From Rhizobium nepotum 39/7 (lineage in GTDB: Bacteria > Pseudomonadota > Alphaproteobacteria > Rhizobiales > Rhizobiaceae): a stretch of DNA of 64,000 bases. Where the stretch lies: positions 124,001-188,000 of the forward strand of contig NZ_JWJH01000009.1 in the NCBI RefSeq assembly GCF_000949865.1. Reading direction: 5' to 3'. The notes under the pieces were generated by a model. The model was not told the DNA's origin, searched no databases, and worked only from the letters and a program-made list of their open reading frames with translations. Position 1 is the first letter of the stretch. Every line of letters starts with the position of its first letter. This document shows, in pieces, positions 52,784 through 62,757 of the stretch. The position numbers were made by a program, and so were the translations under genes.

Positions 52784-53305
52784 TTACACGGCCTCCTGCA
52801 CGAGCACATCTGCCGCGGGTTCCTCGCCGAGGGCGAGATCGATGAAACGTTCGGCCGCAAATAGCGCGATGAGAAAACCGCCGCCTATCAGCGGGAAAAA
52901 GTCCGTGCCGCCCGGCCAGCCGAGAACGGGGATCGTCGCCGTCCATGTGCCCATGGAAAGCGAGGTTCCATACCATGCCATGCCAACACCGAAGAAAAAG
53001 ATCAGGGCAAGGCTGGCAAGGTCCATTCCCTTCTGGATGCGCGGCGGCATCATGTAACGCAGGATATCCAGCCCCAGATGCACGCTTTCACGCACACCCA
53101 CCGCCGCCCCCAGCATGATGAACCATGACATGAGGTGAAGCGACAGCGGCTCCGACCAGCTGGGAGAATCATTCAGGATATAACGGGCAAACACCTGCCA
53201 GCCGACGATAAGGGTCATGGCGACCATGCCGATACCGGCAATATAAAGCGACGCGTGGCTGAGAGCGCCGAGAAATGGGCGAACCGCCCGCATGAAGTTT
53301 CGCAT
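52784..53305 (-). CDS. TRAP transporter, small membrane subunit (DctQ type)
   Basis: 173 residues with four predicted spans and the family segments DSPSWSEPLSLHLMSWFIMLGAA and VGVRESVHLGLD. It scaffolds the large subunit. It is separated from the binding-protein gene by 76 bases that contain an intrinsic terminator, so it probably depends on read-through. Confidence 0.9.
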   Translation of the reverse strand: MRNFMRAVRPFLGALSHASLYIAGIGMVAMTLIVGWQVFARYILNDSPSWSEPLSLHLMSWFIMLGAAVGVRESVHLGLDILRYMMPPRIQKGMDLASLALIFFFGVGMAWYGTSLSMGTWTATIPVLGWPGGTDFFPLIGGGFLIALFAAERFIDLALGEEPAADVLVQEAV

Positions 53306-53341
53306 TTGCCTTCCTCCTCCAACTTCAGACCAAATGACGAC

Positions 53342-53369
53342 AAAAAAAACGGCCCTGTTGCCAGAGCCG
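53342..53369 (-). terminator. Intercistronic intrinsic terminator between the TRAP binding protein and membrane genes
   Basis: On the minus strand CGGC-T-CTG pairs with CAG-G-GCCG (53350-53369, one mismatch) and is followed by eight T (53342-53349). It lies 13-40 bases past the binding-protein stop. Confidence 0.85.
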
Positions 53370-53381
53370 GTTTCCCCTATG

Positions 53382-54359
53382 TCACTTGACCGCTTTTACC
53401 CGTTCCAGAAGGTCCTTCATCTTCGGGTCGGTCACGAACTTGTCGTAGACCGGACCCATCGCGGCGGCGAATTCCTCCTTGTCGACCTTGATGACATTGA
53501 CGCCACCGGCGCGTACCTTTTCTTCCGATGCCTTTTCGCGGGCGCTCCACAGTTCGCGCATCTTGCCGACGGAATCCTTCGCCGCCTGGCGCACGAGCTT
53601 CTGGTCTTCCGGCGAAAGCTTGTCCCAGGAGACCTTGGATATCACGAGGATTTCCGGGTTGAGGGAATGTTCCGTCAGCGAATAATTCTTCGCGACTTCG
53701 TAATGACGGGCGGATTCGTAGGACGGCCAGTTGTTTTCCGCTCCGTCGACCACACCGGTTTCAAGTGAGGAATAGACCTCGCCCATCGGCATCGGCGTCG
53801 GGTTCGCGCCAAAAGCCTGCATCATCGAAATCCACAGATCCGACTGCTGTACGCGGATTTTGAGACCCTTCAGGTCCGCCAGTTTTTCGATAGGCTTTTT
53901 GGTGGTGTAGAACGAACGTGCGCCGGAATCGTAAAAGGCAAGACCGATAAGGCCATGCGGTTCGAAGGCCGCGAGAACCTCGTCACCGATCGGGCCGTCA
54001 ACGGTATTGTGCATGTGTTCCGTCGAACGGAACAGGAAAGGCAGACCGAGAACGGTGGTTTCCTTCACCAGATTGTTGAAGGGCGCGGCGTTGACGCGGT
54101 TCATGTCGATGACGCCGAAGCGGGTCTGCTCGATGGTGTCTTTCTCACCGCCGAGAACCGAATTGTTCATGACCTGCACCTTGATGCGGCCCTTGGAGCG
54201 CTTCGACAGAAGCTCGCCCATATATTTCACGGCTTCGACCGTTGGATAACCGTCGGGATGGATGTCTGCCGAGCGCAGGGTAATTTCCTGCGCGCTGGCG
54301 GAAACGCCTGACAGCGCGATCCCCATCGCGACGCACATCATGCTTGCAATCTTTTTCAT
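53382..54359 (-). CDS. TRAP transporter, periplasmic binding protein (DctP type), probably uronate-binding
   Basis: 325 residues with a Sec signal peptide (cleaved after SASA, about residue 23). The DctP features are the ligand-carboxylate arginine in LKGLKIRVQQSD and the segment GEVYSSLETGVVDGAENNW. DctP proteins bind organic acids; beside galacturonate and glucuronate genes, a uronate is the natural ligand. A terminator directly after the gene would keep this subunit more abundant than the channel. Confidence 0.91.
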   Translation of the reverse strand: MKKIASMMCVAMGIALSGVSASAQEITLRSADIHPDGYPTVEAVKYMGELLSKRSKGRIKVQVMNNSVLGGEKDTIEQTRFGVIDMNRVNAAPFNNLVKETTVLGLPFLFRSTEHMHNTVDGPIGDEVLAAFEPHGLIGLAFYDSGARSFYTTKKPIEKLADLKGLKIRVQQSDLWISMMQAFGANPTPMPMGEVYSSLETGVVDGAENNWPSYESARHYEVAKNYSLTEHSLNPEILVISKVSWDKLSPEDQKLVRQAAKDSVGKMRELWSAREKASEEKVRAGGVNVIKVDKEEFAAAMGPVYDKFVTDPKMKDLLERVKAVK

Positions 54360-54501
54360 GTTTTCCTCCTCCGTTGTAACAGCGGCCCAGCCCCTCCAAG
54401 GCTATCGGACCGTATTTTCACGCCCGTCCGGGCCGGCATGCAAAGACCTTTCACTTATAAGGACGATGGGGCCTCCCTTCCCCAACCATCCCGAATTGAA
54501 A

Positions 54502-55380
54502 CTATGCCGCCTTGAATGGCGGCAACTTGAACAGAGCCTCAGGGTTTTCCACCAGCGCGCGATGACGCGCCGTCTCATCCGGCAACCAGCCGAGAACCAG
54601 TTCAGCAAGACGCGCATCGTCAGGATAGGCGGCGGTCTCGCGAATGGAATTATGCGGCCAGTTGGTGCCCCAGATGATGCGTTCCGGCGCATGCGCCGCG
54701 ATCACCCGCGAAAAGGCGGCCACATCTTCATAAGGCCAGCTTTCACGCGAACTTTCATAGACACCGGCGAATTTAAACCAGAGATTGCCGCGGTCGATCA
54801 GCTTCAAAAGCACCGCCATCTCCGGGCCATCAGGGTCGATGCCCTTAAAGAACTTGCCGTGATGATCGAATACCCAGCGCGAGCGGATTTTCTCAAGTCG
54901 CGGCAAATGGTCGAGAAGCGTGTTACCGTCGAACTGTAGCGCCACCATCCAGTCGGCTGCATGAGCGCGCTCATCCACCGCCTCAAGTTCGGAAAGGTTC
55001 ACCGCGCCGCCCGGCAGATCCATGATGCGTGCGCCAACGGCACCGGCGGCGGCAAGGTGTTCCATGTCCTTTTCGGTCGTGCTTGTGTCGATGATTACCA
55101 CCGCACGCGCCGCCTCGCCCATCTCCGCAACGCAGGCGAGCGTATTGGCATTGTCGCGCTGGTGGGCATTGCCCTGGGTAATGATGACGCGGTCTATACC
55201 GAGCCATTGCATGAGCTGGTGATAGTCGTCCGGCCCCGGCAACGTGCCCGGCGGAAGGCCCGGCCCACCCGGCAAGGCAGGATAACCCCGCAGATACATA
55301 TGCATCTGCGTATCGATGGCCCCCTTCGGAAAAGGCGGCTTCGGAGGCGTGCCCGTCAACTGGCGTTCAAGCGTGCTCAT
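54502..55380 (-). CDS. gli: D-galactarolactone isomerase (amidohydrolase superfamily)
   Basis: 292 residues of the amidohydrolase superfamily without the full metal-binding set of hydrolases. The opening after ~20 residues is AIDTQMHMYLRGYPALPGG; later HHGKFFKG and WGTNWPHNSIRE mark the barrel. It interconverts the 1,5- and 1,4-lactones of galactarate, so that the Udh product can reach the cycloisomerase. The gene is translationally coupled to gci (ATGA overlap at 55377-55380). It closely resembles the characterised Agrobacterium enzyme as I recall it. Confidence 0.88.
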   Translation of the reverse strand: MSTLERQLTGTPPKPPFPKGAIDTQMHMYLRGYPALPGGPGLPPGTLPGPDDYHQLMQWLGIDRVIITQGNAHQRDNANTLACVAEMGEAARAVVIIDTSTTEKDMEHLAAAGAVGARIMDLPGGAVNLSELEAVDERAHAADWMVALQFDGNTLLDHLPRLEKIRSRWVFDHHGKFFKGIDPDGPEMAVLLKLIDRGNLWFKFAGVYESSRESWPYEDVAAFSRVIAAHAPERIIWGTNWPHNSIRETAAYPDDARLAELVLGWLPDETARHRALVENPEALFKLPPFKAA

Positions 55381-56513
55381 GCCTCTGGCATCCTGTATTC
55401 GACAAGTGCGTCGCGGTTGATCTCGATGCCGAGGCCCGGCCCGTTGGGGATGGCGACAACGCCACCCACCGCCTCAAGCGGCTGTTTCAGCACGGCCTGC
55501 CGGAACGGATTGGGCGTGCGGTCGAATTCCATGATCGGTTCGATGGGGTTGACGCGCACCGGATCGGGCGTCATCGCCGCCATGAATTGCAGGGCAGCGG
55601 CGATCTGTACGCCGGTGCCCCAGACATGCGGCACGATGCGCACGCCGTGGAGCGTGGCCAGCGTGGCAATCTTCTGCGTTTCGGAAAAGCCGCCGCAGCC
55701 ACAAAGATCGGGCTGGAGAATATCCACAGCACCTGCGGAAAGCGCCTGCCACATGCCGTGGCGCCCGTGCCAGGTCTCGCCGCCCGCAACGGGTATTGGC
55801 TGGCCTGTCCGCACGCGCTGATAGGCATCGAGCTGTTCAGGAACCACCGGCTCCTCGAACCAGTCGATGCCATATTCGGCGGCGCGGTTGCCGAGGATGA
55901 TGGCTTCCGTGACGGTATAACCGTGATTGGCGTCGATCATCAGCCGCATATCCGGCCCAATCGCTTGGCGCACGGCGGCGATGACCGCAAGATCCTCCTC
56001 GAGGCCGAAACCGATCTTGATCTTGCAGGCGTGGAAACCTTCCGCACGGCGTTCCGCCATCTCAGAGGCATTGTCGGAGACCCGATCAACGCCGTCACGC
56101 TTGAAGCTACCGGTGGCATAGGCGCGCACGCATTCGCGCCAGCGCCCGCCGAGCAGCATAGAGACGGAGGTGCCGTAATGCTTTCCCTTGATGTCCCACA
56201 GCGCGATATCGATGCCGGACAGGGCCGTGATGCTGAGGCCGCGCTGGCCCTGATCACGCAGGGCATTATAAAGCACGGCCCAGATTTTTTCAGTCTGGCG
56301 CGGATCCTGGCCAATAAGCCAGCCGGAATAGGCCTGAACCACGGCGGCGTTCGGTCTCGCCGGACCGAGGCATTCGCCCCAGCCGACGGTTCCGTCATCG
56401 CATTCGATTTCCACCAGAATATGGGCGCGCCGGTCGAAGCGCATGGATGCGCTTTCAAACGGCGTGTCCAGCCGATGTTCGAGCAGATGCGTGCGCACCG
56501 CTGTGATCTTCAT
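55377..56513 (-). CDS. gci: D-galactarolactone cycloisomerase (enolase superfamily)
   Basis: A 378-residue enolase-superfamily enzyme that opens galactaro-1,4-lactone to 3-deoxy-2-keto-hexarate. The catalytic lysines are in KIKIG (K164, K166), the magnesium ligands are D194, E220 and E246, and the general acid/base histidine is H296 in PHVWGTG. It follows kdgD by 34 bases and is coupled to gli. The sequence appears nearly identical in layout to the A. tumefaciens enzyme. Confidence 0.94.
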   Translation of the reverse strand: MKITAVRTHLLEHRLDTPFESASMRFDRRAHILVEIECDDGTVGWGECLGPARPNAAVVQAYSGWLIGQDPRQTEKIWAVLYNALRDQGQRGLSITALSGIDIALWDIKGKHYGTSVSMLLGGRWRECVRAYATGSFKRDGVDRVSDNASEMAERRAEGFHACKIKIGFGLEEDLAVIAAVRQAIGPDMRLMIDANHGYTVTEAIILGNRAAEYGIDWFEEPVVPEQLDAYQRVRTGQPIPVAGGETWHGRHGMWQALSAGAVDILQPDLCGCGGFSETQKIATLATLHGVRIVPHVWGTGVQIAAALQFMAAMTPDPVRVNPIEPIMEFDRTPNPFRQAVLKQPLEAVGGVVAIPNGPGLGIEINRDALVEYRMPEA

Positions 56514-56547
56514 CGCTCCCTCCCGTTATGCCCGGATCAGGCCTTGA

Positions 56548-57495
<948 letters not shown>

Positions 57496-57530
57496 CTACC
57501 TAATCCGCCAGCCATGTCTTTGTCAACAAC

Positions 57531-57553
57531 TCATCATACATGTTGTATGATGA
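57531..57553. promoter_or_regulatory. Operator palindrome upstream of kdgD
   Basis: TCATCATACA (57531-57540), TGT, TGTATGATGA (57544-57553): a perfect ten-base inverted repeat in the 110-base gap between kduD and kdgD. The half-site TAC-N4-TGTATGA recurs at 59196-59209 before udh/kduI. The GntR/FCD regulator encoded at 60236 is the best candidate to bind it. Confidence 0.72.
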
Positions 57554-57572
57554 ATTTTATGAATTTGCACAA

Positions 57573-58316
57573 TCAGCGCGCCAACCAGCCACCATCAACA
57601 TTGAGAATGGCGCCATGCACGTAGTCGGCAGCCGGCGAAGCGAGGAAAACCGCCGCCCCGGCAATGTCTTCGGAATGACCCCAGCGGCCGGCCGGAATGC
57701 GCTCGATAATGGCCTTGTTACGGGCCTCATCCGCGCGCAGCGCCTCGGTATTGTTGGTTTCGATGTAACCGGGCGCGATGGCATTGACGTTGATGCCCTT
57801 TGCGGCCCACTCATTTGCCAGAAGCTTTGTGAGACCTGCCACGCCATGTTTCGCCGCCGTGTAGGACGGCACGCGGATGCCGCCCTGAAACGACAGCAGT
57901 GAGGCGATATTGACGACCTTGCCGGAACGCCCCTTCGCCAGCAGTTCCTTTGCGAAGGCCTGCGTGGTGAAGAACAGCGCCTTGAGATTGACGTCCATCA
58001 CCTCATCCCAGTCGAGTTCGGAGAACTCGACGGAATCAGCGCGACGGATGATGCCGGCATTGTTGACGAGGATATCGAAACCGGCGTCAGTGAAACTGTC
58101 CTTCGCCGCCAGTGGATCGGCGAAATCGATCGACAGCGCGCCGGCCTTGCCTCCCGCCTTAGTTATCATTTCCAGCGTCTCGTCCGGCGCACGGCGGGCA
58201 GCGCAGACGACTTCCGCGCCAGCGGCGGCAAGGCCAACCGCGATTGCCTGGCCAAGCCCCGTATTGGCGCCCGTCACCAGCGCCTTGCACCCTTGAAGCG
58301 AAAAGGGATTTTTCAT
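57573..58316 (-). CDS. kduD: 2-dehydro-3-deoxy-D-gluconate 5-dehydrogenase
   Basis: A 247-residue short-chain dehydrogenase. The nucleotide-binding motif is TGANTGLGQAI (about 16-26), with catalytic S in NIASLLSFQGG and YTAAK. It reduces 2,5-diketo-3-deoxygluconate to 2-keto-3-deoxygluconate in pectin breakdown. The start overlaps the kduI stop (ATGA), so the two are coupled. Confidence 0.93.
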   Translation of the reverse strand: MKNPFSLQGCKALVTGANTGLGQAIAVGLAAAGAEVVCAARRAPDETLEMITKAGGKAGALSIDFADPLAAKDSFTDAGFDILVNNAGIIRRADSVEFSELDWDEVMDVNLKALFFTTQAFAKELLAKGRSGKVVNIASLLSFQGGIRVPSYTAAKHGVAGLTKLLANEWAAKGINVNAIAPGYIETNNTEALRADEARNKAIIERIPAGRWGHSEDIAGAAVFLASPAADYVHGAILNVDGGWLAR

Positions 58317-59146
58317 TTCAGATCCCCCGGCTGGATGAAGTCCATGTCGGTATAATCGACATTGTCTCCCGCCATTGCCCAGATGAAAGTGTAAGAGCCG
58401 ATGCCAGCGCCCGAATGAATGGACCAGGGCGGCGAAATCGCGCCTTCCTCATTGGAAATGAACAGATGTCGGGTCTCCTGCGGCTCACCCATCAGGTGCA
58501 GAACGCGCGACTTTTCATCCATGCCGAAATAGAGATAGGCCTCCATGCGGCGATCATGAATATGCGAAGGAATGGTGTTCCACACGGAGCCGTCCTCCAG
58601 CATGGTATAGCCCAGCACCAGCTGGCAGCTTTCCATGACGAGCGGGTGAATGAACTGGTTGATGGTGCGCTTGTTGGAGGTTTCCGTCGCGCCGAGTTTT
58701 ACTTCCTTGCTGTCGGCAAGGCTGACGAGCTTTGCCGGCAGGCTGCGATGCGCCGGGCAGGAGGTGATGTAGAACCGGCCCGCACCGTCAAAGGTGACGG
58801 CACCACTGCCCGCGCCAAGATAAAGCACATCGCCGCGATTGAGCGTGTAGGTCTGCCCTCCCGCGCTGACGGTGCCGGTCTCGCCGACATTGACGATGCC
58901 CATCTCGCGCCGATCGAGGAAGGAAGGCGTCTTCGTCTCTTCCACCTTGTCCAGCGTCAGCGGCGCACCATCAGGCACCGCACCGCCCATCACGAAGCGG
59001 TCGTAATGGGTATAGATCAGCCTGATTTCGCCGGAACGGAACATGTCGTTTGCAAGGAAATGTTTGCGAAGCCCTTCCGTATCGAGCGTTTTTGCAAATT
59101 CCGGGTTGACGGCCTGCCTTGTTTCGACGGTCAGCATCAAACTCAT
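58313..59146 (-). CDS. kduI: 5-keto-4-deoxyuronate isomerase
   Basis: 277 residues, a cupin-type zinc isomerase converting 5-keto-4-deoxyuronate to 2,5-diketo-3-deoxygluconate. Metal-site features are TIPSHIHDRRMEAYLYF and IHSGAGIGSYTFIWAMAGDN. It is the first gene of the minus-strand unit, divergent from udh. The promoter region between them (59147-59315) carries two palindromic elements. Confidence 0.94.
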   Translation of the reverse strand: MSLMLTVETRQAVNPEFAKTLDTEGLRKHFLANDMFRSGEIRLIYTHYDRFVMGGAVPDGAPLTLDKVEETKTPSFLDRREMGIVNVGETGTVSAGGQTYTLNRGDVLYLGAGSGAVTFDGAGRFYITSCPAHRSLPAKLVSLADSKEVKLGATETSNKRTINQFIHPLVMESCQLVLGYTMLEDGSVWNTIPSHIHDRRMEAYLYFGMDEKSRVLHLMGEPQETRHLFISNEEGAISPPWSIHSGAGIGSYTFIWAMAGDNVDYTDMDFIQPGDLK

Positions 59147-59169
59147 CCTTCATGATTGTTGCGTATAGG

Positions 59170-59209
59170 ACATAATATATGTTATCCACTTTTTGTACGA
59201 TCTGTATGA
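59170..59209. promoter_or_regulatory. Operator region between kduI and udh
   Basis: ACATA-ATA-TATGT (59170-59182) is a perfect small palindrome. TAC-GATC-TGTATGA (59196-59209) matches the right-hand part of the kdgD operator (TAC-ATGT-TGTATGA) at identical spacing. Both lie between the divergent kduI and udh genes. Confidence 0.6.
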
Positions 59210-59315
59210 CAAGGTCAAGAGGTGCCGGCACAACTCGGCCGCTGCGGAGACGTCGGCCACGGGTTTTCCCGCAGCTTTAAATGACCCGCAGTCCATTCGT
59301 TTAGGGAGAATTGCA

Positions 59316-60113
59316 ATGAAACGGCTTCTTGTTACCGGTGCGGCAGGCCAGCTCGGCCGCGTCATGCGCAAGCGCCTCGCACCGATCGCCGAGATATTGC
59401 GTCTTGCCGATCTCGCGCCGCTCGATCCGGCCGGGCCGAACGAGGAATGTGTGCAATGCGATCTGGCCGATGCGGGAGCCGTCGATGCGATGGTCGCCGG
59501 TTGCGATGGCATCGTCCATCTCGGCGGCATATCGGTGGAGCGGCCCTTCGAGCAGATCCTTCAGGGAAATATCATCGGGCTTTATAACCTCTATGAGGCG
59601 GCCCGCGCCCACGGCCAGCCGCGAATCGTTTTTGCCAGTTCCAACCACACGATCGGTTATTATTCCCAGACCGAACGGCTTGGCCCCGAAGTTCCCGTCC
59701 GGCCGGACGGTCTTTACGGCGTATCCAAATGTTTCGGCGAAAGCCTCGCCCGCATGTATTTCGAAAAATTCGGCCAGGAGACGGCGCTGGTCCGCATCGG
59801 CTCCTGCACGCCGGAACCGCAAAACCACCGCATGCTGTCGACATGGTTTTCGCATGACGACTTCGTTTCGCTGATCGAGGCGGTTTTCCGCACGCCCGTG
59901 CTCGGCTGCCCTGTCGTCTGGGGCGCATCGGCCAACGATGCCGGCTGGTGGGACAATTCCCATCTCGGCTGGCTGGGCTGGAAACCGAAAGACAATGCCG
60001 AGGCCTTCCGACAGCATATTGCCGAGACAACGCCGCAACCGGACCCCAAGGACGCTATTGCGCGGTTCCAGGGCGGCGCTTTCATCGACAATCCGATCTT
60101 CAAGGCGACGTGA
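59316..60113 (+). CDS. udh: Uronate dehydrogenase
   Basis: 265 residues, an NAD-dependent extended-type SDR that oxidises galacturonate or glucuronate to the aldaro-lactone. Motifs are TGAAGQLGRV (7-16), FASSNHTIGYY with the catalytic serine, and YGVSK (Y134, K138). The sequence nearly matches my memory of A. tumefaciens Udh. ATG 59316 follows a TAGGGAGAA site. It is divergent from kduI, feeds Gli/Gci/KdgD, and is followed by the regulator and kdgF on the same strand. Confidence 0.95.
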   Translation: MKRLLVTGAAGQLGRVMRKRLAPIAEILRLADLAPLDPAGPNEECVQCDLADAGAVDAMVAGCDGIVHLGGISVERPFEQILQGNIIGLYNLYEAARAHGQPRIVFASSNHTIGYYSQTERLGPEVPVRPDGLYGVSKCFGESLARMYFEKFGQETALVRIGSCTPEPQNHRMLSTWFSHDDFVSLIEAVFRTPVLGCPVVWGASANDAGWWDNSHLGWLGWKPKDNAEAFRQHIAETTPQPDPKDAIARFQGGAFIDNPIFKAT

Positions 60114-60235
60114 AATGCCATATGAGACCGACAGGCACGACAACCGGTCCATCCTGCGCGAGTGTCGGCATTGCAAGCCGGGCCACGAATAACGTATCGA
60201 GGGAAACCGGACGCAAACCTGCACTCTTTTTTAGA

Positions 60236-60985
60236 ATGGCGACGAAGATGACAAGAACGACAACCTCCGAACCGGCAGCCCCGCAAGGCAGGACACTTGT
60301 GGTGAAGGTTTCTGAAGAACTGCGAAGCCAGATCGCCAAGGGTCGTTACAAGACGGGCGAACGCCTGCCCTCCGAAGCGCAGATGACGCAGGAATTCGGT
60401 GTGAGCCGCACCGTGGTGCGTGAGGCCATCGCCTCACTCAGGTCCGATGGGCTGGTCGAACCGCGTCAGGGTGCCGGGGTCTTTGTGCTGGAACCCGCAC
60501 CTGTCGAGCGGCGTCCCTTTCACAATATCGATCTTGCCCGCGTCTCCTCGCTGATCGAAATGCTTGAACTGCGCACCGCCGTGGAAGGCGATGCCGCTGG
60601 TCTTGCGGCAATCCGCCGCTCGCCGGGGCAAGAAGAAAAGATCATCGAGGCCTTCGATGCCTTTCGCGCCAGCGCAGCCAAGGGCATTCCGACAGCCGAG
60701 GCCGATTTCGCCTTTCACCTCGCCGTTGCCGAGGCCACCAACAATCCGCGCTTCAGCGAGTTTTTGCAGGTGCTTGGCACAACCCTTATTCCGCGCCGTG
60801 CGGTCGCTGAAAACGGCAAGGAAACCGTGCTTTCGCCCGCCGACCTCAACCGGCTTGTCGGCGAGCATGAAGCGATCCTGATCGCGATACAGGACGGTGA
60901 CGAAGAGGCGGCACGAAGCGCCATGCGTCACCACCTGAAAAGCAGCCAGACGCGTTACCGCTCCATGCTGCGCGCACCGCGTTGA
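60236..60985 (+). CDS. GntR-family (FCD domain) regulator of the uronate genes
   Basis: About 249 residues. The winged helix reads ERLPSEAQMTQEFGVSRTVV with the wing GLVEPRQGAGVFV. An all-helical FCD domain follows, with EADFAFHLAVAEATNNPRF and GEHEAIL...MRHHL carrying metal-binding histidines. The start is uncertain: ATG 60236 and 60248 lack good ribosome sites, and the frame is open back to 60123. By position it should repress kdgD-gci-gli, kduID and udh through the TAC-N4-TGTATGA sites, with a uronate-derived keto acid as inducer. Confidence 0.88.
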   Translation: MATKMTRTTTSEPAAPQGRTLVVKVSEELRSQIAKGRYKTGERLPSEAQMTQEFGVSRTVVREAIASLRSDGLVEPRQGAGVFVLEPAPVERRPFHNIDLARVSSLIEMLELRTAVEGDAAGLAAIRRSPGQEEKIIEAFDAFRASAAKGIPTAEADFAFHLAVAEATNNPRFSEFLQVLGTTLIPRRAVAENGKETVLSPADLNRLVGEHEAILIAIQDGDEEAARSAMRHHLKSSQTRYRSMLRAPR

Positions 60986-61024
60986 AAACGACCCGCATAA
61001 CGACATTGCACGACTGGAGACAAC

Positions 61025-61342
61025 ATGCAGCAACTTCCGACATTCCCCACCGTTTCGCCTGACGATGGCGTCGAACGCACCGTGCTTTCCGAAGCGCCCG
61101 AACTGATGGTCGTTTCCTTCCGCTTCAAAACCGGTGCGGAAGGCAAGTTGCATAGCCATCCGCATGTGCAATCCACCTATGTGGCGCGCGGTAGCTTCCG
61201 CTTTTACCGCGACGGCGAGGCCTATGACCTCGAAAAAGGCGACAGCCTGATTGTGCCCGGCCATGTCGAACACGGTTGCCTGTGTCTGGAAGAGGGCGAA
61301 CTGATCGACTGCTTCACCCCGCGACGCGACGATTTTCTCTGA
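61025..61342 (+). CDS. kdgF: KdgF, cupin enzyme linearising unsaturated uronate
   Basis: A 105-residue single-domain cupin with the metal-binding histidines in KLHSHPHVQSTYVARG and PGHVEHG. KdgF proteins speed the conversion of 4,5-unsaturated galacturonate to 5-keto-4-deoxyuronate, the KduI substrate. It lies 39 bases after the regulator gene on the same strand. It is convergent with the peptidase gene, with 12 bases between the stops. Confidence 0.9.
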   Translation: MQQLPTFPTVSPDDGVERTVLSEAPELMVVSFRFKTGAEGKLHSHPHVQSTYVARGSFRFYRDGEAYDLEKGDSLIVPGHVEHGCLCLEEGELIDCFTPRRDDFL

Positions 61343-61354
61343 ACTCACCGGTAC

Positions 61355-62611
61355 TCAGGTCCGGAACAAATCCCGCAGGGTGCGTGGCAGGTTGTTCATG
61401 CACTCTGCCCCGGACGGCGCGACGAGAAACTGGTCCTCGATCATCAGCGCGCCCAGCCCTTCGCCATAGAAGGGCGCTTCAAGTGCGACGACCATGCCGG
61501 GAAGAATGATTTCCGGATTTTCATGCGAAAAGAACGGCCATTCCTCGATACCTACACTGCCGCCAACGGAATGGCCGAAATGGCCGCGATAATATTCGCT
61601 GAAACCTTGGCCGCGCATCGAAGCCAGCATGGCGGCGTGCACCGCGCCGAATGTATTGCCGGGGCGAAGCGCTTCCAGCCCGCTGGCAAAGGCTGCTTCC
61701 AGCGCCTTGAAAATATCGGCCGCCAGCGGAGAGACAGGCCCCCATGAAAAGGTCCGCGCGCCATCCGACGAATAACCGTCGACCAACGTGCCGACATCGG
61801 CCTTGATCAGCGCCCCCGGCGTGACGACAGCCGCCATATCCGACAGGGTCGGACCGACCGATATGTAATCCCAATGACCGCTCAGCGAAAAACCCGATTT
61901 CAGGGCATGCGTCTGCGCGCCCGATTTCCAGGCGGCTGAAAGCTGGCCAAGCGCCGCTCCCGCCCGCACGGTGGCCGCCATCTCCACCAGCCCGGCCTCT
62001 GCAGCGGCGGCTGCGCGTCTTAGAAGCTCGATTTCGCGTTCGGATTTCACCGCGCGTAGACGTTTCAGTACCGTCGAACCGTCCGCCCAGTTCACATTGG
62101 GTAGCGCCTGACGCAGGGCGAGGAAATCGGCGGCGGGCATGAATTCGAGGTCCGCGCCGATGCGCGCCGCAGACAGGCCGCGCTCCCGCAGAAGGTCGGC
62201 CAGCAGGTTGAAACAGGCTGTGCGATCGAATGTCTCGGGCCTCGGGCCGCCGGAATTGTTGCGGCGATAGGCATCGTCCACCTGCGCAACACCTGAGGCG
62301 CCGCCAAGATCGACCATATCGATCCAGATACGGTGGCGGCGCAGATCGACATCCGGCGCGGCCATGGCGACGAGAGGAGCGGCATGGTCGCTGACGACGG
62401 CGGCCAATCTCGCCCCGGCATCGGCCGGCACCAACGCGATGGCCGAACCCGCCCTGCCCCACATCGTCGCAACACCGGCATGAGCACCGACAGCATAGCG
62501 GAAGGCTTCCGGCTGGAAGAGCGCCAGCGCATCCATGCCCGCCTCGACCATCAATTGCTGCGCACGGCTTCGATCGATATCGCCCATAAGAACCCCGGTA
62601 GATTGTTTCAC
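61355..62611 (-). CDS. M24-family metallopeptidase (Xaa-Pro dipeptidase-like)
   Basis: 418 residues with a creatinase-type N-terminal domain and a C-terminal pita-bread fold. The metal ligands appear as D in KADVGTLVDGYSSDGAR (two aspartates), H in GHFGHSVG, E in VALEAPFYG and E in MIEDQF. It probably cleaves Xaa-Pro dipeptides or hydrolyses a C-N bond as creatinase does. A GTG at 62611 gives the longest form; ATG at 62587 is the alternative. I see no functional link to the uronate genes. Confidence 0.87.
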   Translation of the reverse strand: MKQSTGVLMGDIDRSRAQQLMVEAGMDALALFQPEAFRYAVGAHAGVATMWGRAGSAIALVPADAGARLAAVVSDHAAPLVAMAAPDVDLRRHRIWIDMVDLGGASGVAQVDDAYRRNNSGGPRPETFDRTACFNLLADLLRERGLSAARIGADLEFMPAADFLALRQALPNVNWADGSTVLKRLRAVKSEREIELLRRAAAAAEAGLVEMAATVRAGAALGQLSAAWKSGAQTHALKSGFSLSGHWDYISVGPTLSDMAAVVTPGALIKADVGTLVDGYSSDGARTFSWGPVSPLAADIFKALEAAFASGLEALRPGNTFGAVHAAMLASMRGQGFSEYYRGHFGHSVGGSVGIEEWPFFSHENPEIILPGMVVALEAPFYGEGLGALMIEDQFLVAPSGAECMNNLPRTLRDLFRT

Positions 62612-62705
62612 CCGCTTTATTTTTGGTGCAGGCAGGTTTCATTACAACTTCGCTTTATCAGCGGCCGGGTGAGGAAAGAAGCAGGAAAACAGGATTAGGG
62701 CCGGA

Positions 62706-62727
62706 GGTCGGGATTAGCCCCCCGACC
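62706..62727 (+). terminator. Hairpin with T-run
   Basis: GGTCGGG (62706-62712) pairs with CCCGACC (62721-62727) around an eight-base loop, and TGCTTTTTTA follows. No plus-strand gene lies directly upstream, so it may be a remnant or serve an unseen transcript. Confidence 0.4.
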
Positions 62728-62757
62728 CAGTGCTTTTTTACAGGTCGCAACATCCAC

